In this document: positions 1-6,723 of the stretch, one piece after another
Layout of the letters: the number at the start of each line of letters is the position of its first letter
Position numbering within the stretch: the stretch's first letter is position 1
NCBI GenBank assembly: GCA_964564845.1
Contig: CAZMCN010000004.1
Location: 1-39,161 of the forward strand
Direction of reading: 5' to 3'
Origin: CAYXPG01 sp964564845
Lineage (GTDB): Bacteria; Planctomycetota; Phycisphaerae; Sedimentisphaerales; Anaerobacaceae
DNA: 39,161 bases
Position numbers and translations under genes: made by a program
The notes under the pieces: model-generated
Seen by the model: the letters and a program-made list of their open reading frames with translations, nothing else
The model's database searches: none
What the model was told of the DNA's origin: nothing

Positions 1-96
1 ACTCATTCACTCATTTACTCATTTACTCATTCACTCATTTACTCATTTACTCATTCACTCATTTACTCATTTACTCATTCACTCATTTACTCATTC
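1..96. repeat. Octamer tandem repeat with 24-bp higher-order period
   Basis: Twelve exact-length copies of an 8-bp unit, ACTCATTY, run from the first base of the window. The variable last base follows C,T,T four times, with the final T replaced by C, so the array also has a 24-bp period. The array may extend beyond the left window edge. No gene overlaps it. It could be a variable-number repeat; no function is visible. Confidence 0.95.
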
Positions 97-417
97 AGCC
101 GTTTCCTTTGTACCAACCGCAGCGGGGTCATTTCGTGTTGTCTTTTTAATATACATCTTCGGCGAAAAATGACAAAAAATCAAGCTTTTAACTGGGATGA
201 TTTGGAGCCCTTGTCGAAAAGCCGATTGCCAATTGACGAATTGAAATCGAAAATCGGAAATTCAACGCTCTTGCGGCTAATATATAGGGTAATTTTGCGG
301 CCAAGCTGAAAAAATCCACCTGCAAAATACAAGTAGATATATATTTGTGCCTGAAAAAACAATCCTTGCCATCAGAGCACTTTTTTTGGTATATAAAGCT
401 GGTTAAAGGCTGCCTTT
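97..417. other. AT-rich intergenic leader without a supported gene
   Basis: No convincing coding sequence is present. The only open frame, on the minus strand (180-362), is rich in F, Y and I, has no recognisable domain and no clear Shine-Dalgarno sequence. The right end carries the candidate promoter of the downstream aminopropyltransferase-like pair. Confidence 0.5.
366..395 (+). promoter_or_regulatory. Candidate sigma-70 promoter of the split SpeE-like pair
   Basis: TTGCCA, an 18-bp spacer and TATATA lie just ahead of the first gene. A Shine-Dalgarno-like AAAGG follows at 405-409. The predicted transcript start would leave a very short leader. This is pattern matching only. Confidence 0.3.
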
Positions 418-1155
418 TTGAATGGCTCAGGGCGCTCTGAACTTATGCGAATCAGATTAAAGCAATTCCGGCGAAAACTCCGTGCCGCGGCGATAGTCTT
501 TATCGCGTGCGTCTGCGGCTGGTTCGTGATGGAACTGGAGATACTGGGAGTAAGAGTGCTCGCTCCGTATTTTGGTAGTGCTGTGTACGTGGTAATGGGC
601 AGTGTAATCGGGGTTTTTCTTCTCAGCCTTTCGGCTGGATATATGGTCGGCGGATGGCTTTCCAGAAAAACCAACAGCAAGCGGACGCTGGGGGTCAACC
701 TGATGGCGGCCGGCGTGTGGCTGTGTGCTATGCCATTTTTCATAGAGCCTGTGTGCGACGGGATATTCAATGTCGGGTTAGACGAGAAATGGGGCTCTCT
801 TTTAGCTGCTCTTGTTCTGTTCGGCGCGCCGACCTTGCTGCTTGGCACGGTTTCGCCAACCGCAGTACGATGGCTGACGAGGCGAGCGAGCGATTCCGGA
901 CTCAATGCCGGGCTGGTGCTTGCCTTCTCTACCGTGGCCGGTTTTGCGGGCTGTGTGGTAACCGCATTCTACCTTGTGCTTCTTTCTATGCGGCACACAA
1001 TCTGTGCTTCGGGCGTTGTCCTGGTAGCTCTGGGCGCAACGATTCTGGTGCAGGCGGCCGTGCAGGCCGGAAGGAACCTGAGCAGCGAAGCCGAAGGGAA
1101 AACAGATGAACAAATCCCGGAAAACCGGCATAGTTTTTACTCGATAGGAGACTGA
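418..1155 (+). CDS. Membrane half of a fused-type spermidine synthase-like protein
   Basis: About 245 residues with roughly six hydrophobic segments from residue 23 onward. The first segment, with a motif like ELEILGVRVLAPYFG, is the hallmark N-terminus of large membrane-spanning SpeE-like proteins that join a transporter-like domain to an aminopropyltransferase fold. That fold is encoded by the next gene, two bases downstream, so the two are probably one functional unit in the inner membrane. The TTG start at 418 has AAAGG eight bases upstream; ATG at 445 is the alternative and also precedes the first membrane segment. The substrate is unknown; members of this family usually cannot be assigned to spermidine synthesis with confidence. 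Confidence 0.75.
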   Translation: MNGSGRSELMRIRLKQFRRKLRAAAIVFIACVCGWFVMELEILGVRVLAPYFGSAVYVVMGSVIGVFLLSLSAGYMVGGWLSRKTNSKRTLGVNLMAAGVWLCAMPFFIEPVCDGIFNVGLDEKWGSLLAALVLFGAPTLLLGTVSPTAVRWLTRRASDSGLNAGLVLAFSTVAGFAGCVVTAFYLVLLSMRHTICASGVVLVALGATILVQAAVQAGRNLSSEAEGKTDEQIPENRHSFYSIGD

Positions 1156-1157
1156 CG

Positions 1158-2111
1158 ATGGAAAACAGGATGCACAGGGCGGTTATGATTTTGATGTTCT
1201 GCGTGGCGGCTTTTTGTCAGCCGTTGTTTGTCAGCGTGGTAGTCGCTCGTGGGCTGGGTCGGCTGATTCACAAGAAGAATTCGCTCTATCACCACATATT
1301 TGTTTACCAACGCGGGCCTGTTGTAACTCTTCAATTCGGCAAGCGGCGTCTCGTGCAGATGCAGAGCCAGGTTAACCTAAGTAATTTACGGGAGCACGTG
1401 CTGGAATACACCAGGCTGGCTTTTTGTGGGCTGCTGTATGAGCCGGAGCCGAAAAGGATGCTTGTGCTGGGGCTGGGAGGCGGAGTAATCCCGCGAGAGA
1501 TGCACCATTACCTGCCGGCGCTTGAGATTGACGTGGTGGAAATAGACCCTGAGATTGTGCTGATAGCAAAACGGTTTTTTGGCTTCCGGGAGGATGAGAA
1601 GCTAAGGGTGCACACTGACGACGGCCGTATGTTTGTTAAAAAACAGCTCCGCCGTGACCCCGTGCCAAAATACGACATTGTTATCCTGGATGCATTCAAC
1701 AGCGACTATATCCCGTTCCACCTGATGACGAAGGAGTTCCTTGAGGAAGTAAAAGGTGTTCTCGCTGAGGACGGCGTGGTCATTGCGAATGTGTTTTACT
1801 CCAACCGTCTTTTTGATGCGGAGCTGGCGACCTTTTTGTCTGTCTTCGGGCGGTGTCAGGTGTTTTTTGGGGCCTATTCCACGAATGCCATGCTGGTGTC
1901 GCCCGGGCTGAGGAGTCCGACGCTTACCGTTAAAGAAGCTGTAGGTCTTGCGAGGATGCTGCAGCGCAAACACGGGCCGGCCTTCGACATGCTGACGGTA
2001 GCGAAGCGGCTGCGACCTGAGACACGTCCGGAGCCGCGCGCAAAAGTGCTCACTGACGACCTGGCGCCCGTGAACTGGCTGCGCACACAGAAGAGGAGAG
2101 GAGCGCCATAA
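1158..2111 (+). CDS. Spermidine synthase-like (SpeE fold) methyltransferase-type domain protein
   Basis: A 317-residue protein with one N-terminal hydrophobic segment (about residues 7-30) and then a Rossmann domain of the spermidine synthase family. The nucleoside-binding glycine motif LGLGGG lies near residues 104-109, the acidic E-I-D pair that would hold the ribose near 128-130, a DDG at 154-156, and the catalytic-type aspartate in DAFNSDYIP at 178. It would use decarboxylated SAM or SAM. It starts two bases after the stop of the membrane half, so the genes are surely co-transcribed and look like a fission of the usual single chain. The amine acceptor cannot be deduced. The C-terminal 40 residues are basic and proline-rich. 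Confidence 0.8.
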   Translation: MENRMHRAVMILMFCVAAFCQPLFVSVVVARGLGRLIHKKNSLYHHIFVYQRGPVVTLQFGKRRLVQMQSQVNLSNLREHVLEYTRLAFCGLLYEPEPKRMLVLGLGGGVIPREMHHYLPALEIDVVEIDPEIVLIAKRFFGFREDEKLRVHTDDGRMFVKKQLRRDPVPKYDIVILDAFNSDYIPFHLMTKEFLEEVKGVLAEDGVVIANVFYSNRLFDAELATFLSVFGRCQVFFGAYSTNAMLVSPGLRSPTLTVKEAVGLARMLQRKHGPAFDMLTVAKRLRPETRPEPRAKVLTDDLAPVNWLRTQKRRGAP

Positions 2112-2147
2112 CATGTTCCTCAAAAAACGAAACCACCGATTATTGAA

Positions 2148-2221
2148 GGGTTCCCCCAAAAGAACTTTAATCAACTGCCTGGGGAGGCCCCAAACGCATT
2201 ATTTGGCGTCTGTGGAACCTC
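2148..2221. repeat. Palindromic element copy A (compound)
   Basis: The clear part is 2181-2221. Read on the minus strand it has left stem CCACAGACGC, loop CAAATAAT, right stem GCGTTTGGGG and outer arms GAGG and CCTC. Directly to its left another arm, GGGTTCCCCC, begins at 2148 and closes with the shared GGGGAGGCC, as if a second degenerate element overlapped it. The minus-strand open frame runs through the copy and ends in it, so it supplies the last 16 or so residues of that protein. Confidence 0.7.
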
Positions 2222-2612
2222 TTCTATTCTCTCGATTAGGCTACTGCATCCAATTCCATATCTGTCAGGTCCTCTTCTCACAAGGAAAAAAATTACAGTC
2301 TGCTCGGTCTCTATACCGCCTATAAATCTTTCCCTTCTGGCATCTTCAAAAAATTCTCTTTCAAGAACTCCGTCGAAGCAATATGTTTTATCCAATAACG
2401 AGGAAGGATATTCTTGTATAAGTTCTCTGAGTCTCTGCCTTGAAATATGTATCCCCCCCATCAATTGATGGATTTGGCCGTTTGCGTCCCGCTTTATCCA
2501 GAATTCTTCGCCTTCTTCGATTTTCTGAATATAAACACCGCCTTTTTTTGTAAAAGACCTTTTTTCCATAAAGATTAATATACTCAAACTGGTCGATTTT
2601 TGTTTCCGACAC
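2171..2612 (-). pseudogene. Hypothetical small gene, probably frameshifted at an A7 run
   Basis: Two overlapping minus-strand frames look like parts of one protein. The upstream frame starts at a GTG (2612) and gives a sensible stretch ending in KKVFYKK. The downstream frame continues plausibly from GGVYIQKIEEGEEFWIKRD. They meet at an A7 run (T7 on the plus strand, 2543-2549), and losing one A would join them into about 145 residues. The product is not recognised; it is soluble, charged and rich in E, R and I. Its last 16 or so residues are encoded by palindromic element copy A. It could be a decayed gene, an assembly error or a slippage-dependent gene. If there is no shift, the downstream frame could start at ATG 2569. 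Confidence 0.4.
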
Positions 2613-2699
2613 GGATTAACACTGTATTTAAGAATTAAACGCCAAGACCAACTATTAACATTCTATCTCAATTTAACGCTTTTCGACAAGACAAATGTG

Positions 2700-2730
2700 A
2701 TGACCTTGAGGGTGTAATGAGTAAGGTCAT
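2700..2730. promoter_or_regulatory. Inverted repeat, possible operator
   Basis: ATGACCTT and AAGGTCAT form a perfect 8-bp inverted repeat around a 15-base spacer, about 100 bp upstream of the promoter of the OPT transporter gene. It could bind a dimeric regulator or be chance. The rest of the gap 2613-2826 shows no gene. Confidence 0.25.
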
Positions 2731-2826
2731 TGTTCGGCTGTAGCTGAAAAATTTACGTGCAAAGTGCCAATGCACCCGGGTGATTCTGAATGCTGTTCGC
2801 TGTGGGCCGGTAAGACATCAAAAATC

Positions 2827-2855
2827 TTGCATATCGCAATTCAGTCCGCTATAAT
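2827..2855 (+). promoter_or_regulatory. Sigma-70 promoter of the peptide-use cluster
   Basis: TTGCAT, exactly 17 bases, then a perfect TATAAT. The expected transcript start is near 2861-2863, so palindromic element copy B (2864-2903) would form the first structure in the mRNA, just before the Shine-Dalgarno sequence of the OPT gene. Confidence 0.65.
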
Positions 2856-2863
2856 CCCGCCAC

Positions 2864-2903
2864 GGGGTCCCCCCAAACGCGAAATAATGCGTTTGGGGAA
2901 CCC
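2864..2903. repeat. Palindromic element copy B (reference copy)
   Basis: A 40-bp palindrome with left outer arm GGGGTC, stem CCCCAAACGC, loop GAAATAAT, stem GCGTTTGGGG and right outer arm AACCC. The 10-bp stem is perfectly paired. It lies between a strong promoter and the ribosome binding site of the OPT gene, where it could protect the 5' end of the mRNA or control translation. Confidence 0.9.
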
Positions 2904-2926
2904 ACTGTTATTTAAGGAAAAAGGTT

Positions 2927-4672
2927 ATGGCCAACAGCTGGGATAGTGGGGGCAGAATCATCCGCAGAGGGGCTTATCCAGAGCTTACTCCGACCGTTGT
3001 TTTTGTAGGTTACGTAATAGGGGCGGTTCTTACGGTGAGTATGGGATATGCTTGCTTGATTCTCGGCTTTTCGCATGAGGGTTCGGAGCTGGCGGCGATA
3101 TTGGGCTTTGGTGTTCTTCGCGGGCTAATGGGGCGACGTAGCATTATCGAAAACAATATCAATCAGACTATTGCCAGTGCTGTTAACGGTGCATCGGCTG
3201 GTATGATGTTCAGTGTGCCGGCCCTTTTTATTCTGGGTCAAACAGATTTCAACCCTGTTCTGATGGTTTTTTCGTGCATTGCCGGTGGCATTTTGGGTAT
3301 TGCGTTTATAATACCGCTTCGCAAACATATGATAGACTTTGAACGGCTGACGTATCCGGGGGGGGTTGCTGTTGCGACGGTGCTCAAATCGCCGGGCGCC
3401 GGCGTAAGAAAAGCCATCCTGCTGCTGTGCGGGGCGGCGGCAAGCGGCACAGTTCACTTTATAACCGAAATTAGCGGCTGTGACAGTTGGGACATTGGCA
3501 GTTTAATCGGAATGCCCGATTATATGAACGGTATATGGTTCCTGTCGCTGCTGACAATTGGAGTGGGGTTTATTGCGGGGCGAGGTGGAGCTTACTTTAT
3601 AATCGGCGGCTTCGTGTGCTACTGGATTTTGTCGCCAATGCTGAAGGTTATGGGGCTGCTTCCATCTGCTGAGACGCTAAGTGAGCTTGGGGCGACTATG
3701 CCAAACTATCTGCGTGTGAGTTTATTCAGGCCGGTCGGCATCGGTATGCTCGTTGGGGGGGCACTAACCGGTATCGTGCTTGCATTTCCGCTGATAGCAA
3801 GTGCGGTTCGCAGTATGCAGCAAGCGTCAAAATCAAAGACAGCCCACTCGAAAGATGAAATGCCGATTCAAATTCTGTATGCAGGCGTGGCGGGTGCGGC
3901 GATTGTGCTTTTTGTAACGGCCATTATGTCGGTGAAAGAAATGGGCATTATCATAGGCGGTTTGATGGCGCTGTTCGGGACATTCTGGATCTGGGTGGCA
4001 GGGGTTATTCTCTCGGAATGCATTGGTCGGACAAACTGGTCGCCTTTGAGCGGAATGACGCTGATAGCTGTAACGGTGCTGGTTGTTATCTCCAGCGGAC
4101 TGGGTGATAAGGCATCGATAATTTCCTCGGTAATGGTAGGTGCGGCGGCGTGTGTGGCAATGGCACAGGCAACCGACCTTATGCTGGATATGAAGACCGG
4201 TTATCTGGTCGGGGCGTCACCGAAGATGCAGGGGTTCGGGCAGTTTTTGGGGACGTGGCTTGGGCCGGCCCTGATTATGGGACTGATATTTGTGCTGCAC
4301 AAGGCCTACGGTCTTGGCAGCGAACGTCTTCCGGCCCCGCAGGGCCAGGCACTTGCCAGTATGATAAAGGGTATCTTAGGCGGTGAAGTGCCGTTGGAGA
4401 AATATATCGCCGGAGCGGGATTGGGGGCACTGCTGAGCGGCAGCGGGGTCGGCGGGCTGGGTATCCTTGTCGGATTAGGATTTTACCTGCCATTCAGAAT
4501 CGTTCTTACATACAGTATCGGCACAGTGCTTCGGATTGTTGTGGACAGGAAAATAGGCCGACGCTTCAGTGAAGAGGTCGGTATCCCCGTTGCAGCCGGC
4601 TTTATTATTGGAGAGGCACTGGTCGGTGTCGGCTTTGCGTTGTATTATGTCTTCGGCGGACTGAGTAAATAA
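2927..4672 (+). CDS. OPT family oligopeptide transporter
   Basis: A 581-residue polytopic inner-membrane protein with over a dozen hydrophobic segments. The opening PELTPTVV stretch and the NNINQTIASA motif near residue 75 are typical of the bacterial OPT (oligopeptide transporter) family, which takes up peptides, or in some members metal chelates, with protons. The length fits the family. An AAGGAAAAAGG ribosome binding site sits just before the ATG. It is followed after 12 bases by a small membrane protein and then by an exported cysteine peptidase, so peptide scavenging is the likely role. Substrate range cannot be read from sequence. Confidence 0.9.
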   Translation: MANSWDSGGRIIRRGAYPELTPTVVFVGYVIGAVLTVSMGYACLILGFSHEGSELAAILGFGVLRGLMGRRSIIENNINQTIASAVNGASAGMMFSVPALFILGQTDFNPVLMVFSCIAGGILGIAFIIPLRKHMIDFERLTYPGGVAVATVLKSPGAGVRKAILLLCGAAASGTVHFITEISGCDSWDIGSLIGMPDYMNGIWFLSLLTIGVGFIAGRGGAYFIIGGFVCYWILSPMLKVMGLLPSAETLSELGATMPNYLRVSLFRPVGIGMLVGGALTGIVLAFPLIASAVRSMQQASKSKTAHSKDEMPIQILYAGVAGAAIVLFVTAIMSVKEMGIIIGGLMALFGTFWIWVAGVILSECIGRTNWSPLSGMTLIAVTVLVVISSGLGDKASIISSVMVGAAACVAMAQATDLMLDMKTGYLVGASPKMQGFGQFLGTWLGPALIMGLIFVLHKAYGLGSERLPAPQGQALASMIKGILGGEVPLEKYIAGAGLGALLSGSGVGGLGILVGLGFYLPFRIVLTYSIGTVLRIVVDRKIGRRFSEEVGIPVAAGFIIGEALVGVGFALYYVFGGLSK

Positions 4673-4684
4673 AAAGGAACTGTT

Positions 4685-5218
4685 ATGAAACAAGCTGGTT
4701 ATTTAATGATAATTATAGGATTTATAGCCGGTGCTCTGCTTTCTGTGGTGGACGAATTGGAGGTTCAGTGGGGATTTTTTGTTTGTGCGTTGATTGTGGG
4801 TGTTATCGGGGTTGTGCTCGTACAATCAGCCAAACGGCGGTACACAAAATCAGAAGAAAAACTAACTTCAAACATACAGAATATCCAGGCCAGCCTGAGC
4901 CGGATTGCTGAGAACATAACACAGCTTAACGCAACAAAGGAATCGGTAGATACATACGATATGCGACATCGTATAGATGAGCTGTTCGGCGATGATTTGG
5001 AAATCTTTGTCCAGGCCAGGGAGAGCATCAGCCATTTGTACGGTCTGCAGGCATACGCGGATGTGATGAGTTATTTTGCATCCGGCGAGCGGTACCTGAA
5101 CCGGATATGGTCGGCTTCGGCAGATGGTTATATCGACGAGGTGAGCATTTATCTGGACAAGGCCCAACAACAATTCGCTGATGCCCTTGCAAAGGTGCGC
5201 CGGTTGACTGTTCAGTAA
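4685..5218 (+). CDS. Hypothetical two-TM protein with coiled coil
   Basis: A 177-residue protein with two hydrophobic segments (about residues 5-22 and 29-47) separated by a short acidic loop. A heptad-like, Q/N/S-rich stretch follows (about 55-95), then an acidic helical C-terminal domain. The family is not recognised. It lies 12 bases after the OPT transporter gene and 59 bases before the peptidase gene, on the same strand, with an AAAAGGAA ribosome binding site. It may be an accessory or scaffold of the transporter, but that is inferred only from position. Confidence 0.65.
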   Translation: MKQAGYLMIIIGFIAGALLSVVDELEVQWGFFVCALIVGVIGVVLVQSAKRRYTKSEEKLTSNIQNIQASLSRIAENITQLNATKESVDTYDMRHRIDELFGDDLEIFVQARESISHLYGLQAYADVMSYFASGERYLNRIWSASADGYIDEVSIYLDKAQQQFADALAKVRRLTVQ

Positions 5219-5277
5219 GATGGTGGTATATTGTTTGGCTGTATATGTTTAATTCATTCTCAATAAAGGAACAGATT

Positions 5278-6675
5278 ATGGAACGTTTATCAAAAAAAAT
5301 CAAAATTGTTTTCTTGATAACACTACCGACACTCCTGATTTCTACACCGCTTTTCGCCAGTGAAGGGGGACTAACCCCTCAAATGGTTGAAAAAATTCGC
5401 AGCTCTTTCGAGATGGACACTCATACGAGGGCTATGTATAACGCCATCACGAACAATGACATTGCCGAGCTGGCTCTGAATCGTGACATAGTAAGGGGGC
5501 ACAATGAGCTGTTCAGCCATAAAATCAAGACCAAAGGTATAACCAACCAAAAATCGAGCGGTCGCTGCTGGATTTTTGCGGCACTTAACGCCATAAGGCC
5601 GGCAGTTATAAAAAAACATAACCTCGAAAGCTTTGAGCTTTCGCAAAATTACATAGCTTTCTGGGACAAGATGGAAAAGGCAAACACCTTCCTTGAGCGA
5701 ATGATTGAATTTCGAGACAGGAACCCTTTCGAGCGTGAGATGGTGATGTTGCTTCGAGCGCCGCTGCCGGACGGTGGATACTGGGAAAACAGCGTTGACC
5801 TGATAAAAAAATACGGAGTCGTGCCAAAAGAGATAATGCCTGAAACAAACAGCTCCGGCGGGACAAAACTGATGAACAAAGTCATCAGTCAAAAGCTGCG
5901 TGCAGATGCAGTAAAACTTCGTGAAATGAACAAGAAAAACAAGACGATTAAGCAGATGCGGGCTGAAAAAGAAAATATGCTCGCTGAGGTTTACAGGATG
6001 CTCGTTATGAATCTGGGTGAGCCGCCGAGCGAATTTCAGTGGCGGTATGAAGATGCAAATTCTCTGGTCAGCGAGATGAGAACTTATACGCCGAAAAGCT
6101 TTCTCGAAGATTTTGTCAAAACAGATGTGGGCGAATATGTAAATATCTTCAACGACACAATAAGAGATTACGGCCAACACTGCCAAATCAGGATGTCACG
6201 AAATGTGTATGACGGGCACGATATACATTATGCCAACGTTGACATCGAAACGCTTAAAAATATCGCGATGAAGTCGATACTCGATGACTCGCCGGTTCTG
6301 TTCGCAGCAGATGTGGGGTACGATATGAGCAGGAAAACAGGAATAATGGAAAACGGGCTGTACGACTATGATTCTGTTTACCAGATTGATATGAAGATGA
6401 ATAAAGCCGAGCGTGCCCTGTACCGCAACAGCATAAGAGGGCATGGAATGGTCTTTACAGGTGTTGACGTCCAAGACGGAAAACCTCTAAAGTGGCTGGT
6501 TGAAAACAGCTGGGGGGATGAAAAGGGCAGCAAGGGATACTGGGCGTGTTACGACGAATGGTTCAATATTCACGTCTATAACATCATCGTAAAAAAGAAG
6601 TATGTTCCCGAAGAGATTCTGAAAATTTTTGAAAAGCCGGCTAAGATATTAGAGCCGTGGGACCCGATGCTGTGA
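5278..6675 (+). CDS. Exported C1B-type cysteine peptidase (bleomycin hydrolase/PepC family)
   Basis: A 465-residue papain-fold peptidase. The oxyanion Gln91 and catalytic Cys97 lie in QKSSGRCWIF, His389 in GHGMVFTG and Asn410 in VENSWGD, so the complete catalytic set is present. The length and the long insert between Cys and His fit the bleomycin hydrolase/aminopeptidase C branch. That branch is normally cytosolic. This one begins with a lysine-rich start, a hydrophobic stretch and a small-residue site (residues 1-27), so it is probably secreted to the periplasm. The ATG at 5278 is chosen because AAAGGAACAG precedes it; an in-frame ATG 33 bases upstream would bury the signal peptide. With the upstream OPT transporter it forms a peptide-degrading and uptake unit. 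Confidence 0.85.
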   Translation: MERLSKKIKIVFLITLPTLLISTPLFASEGGLTPQMVEKIRSSFEMDTHTRAMYNAITNNDIAELALNRDIVRGHNELFSHKIKTKGITNQKSSGRCWIFAALNAIRPAVIKKHNLESFELSQNYIAFWDKMEKANTFLERMIEFRDRNPFEREMVMLLRAPLPDGGYWENSVDLIKKYGVVPKEIMPETNSSGGTKLMNKVISQKLRADAVKLREMNKKNKTIKQMRAEKENMLAEVYRMLVMNLGEPPSEFQWRYEDANSLVSEMRTYTPKSFLEDFVKTDVGEYVNIFNDTIRDYGQHCQIRMSRNVYDGHDIHYANVDIETLKNIAMKSILDDSPVLFAADVGYDMSRKTGIMENGLYDYDSVYQIDMKMNKAERALYRNSIRGHGMVFTGVDVQDGKPLKWLVENSWGDEKGSKGYWACYDEWFNIHVYNIIVKKKYVPEEILKIFEKPAKILEPWDPML

Positions 6676-6723
6676 CAAACATAGTTTTTGGTTTGCTAAT
6701 CGGCCCCGACAGATTCAATCTCT

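Noticed and set aside
180..362. 60-codon minus frame in the leader
   Set aside because: No ribosome binding site, no domain, low-complexity composition from AT-rich DNA.
2450..2475. CCATCAATTGATGG inverted repeat
   Set aside because: Short perfect palindrome within the hypothetical gene; does not share the family arms or loop.
6676..6723. Possible terminator between the convergent peptidase and pheT genes
   Set aside because: Only a 5-bp stem (CAAAC/GTTTG) without a clear U-run.
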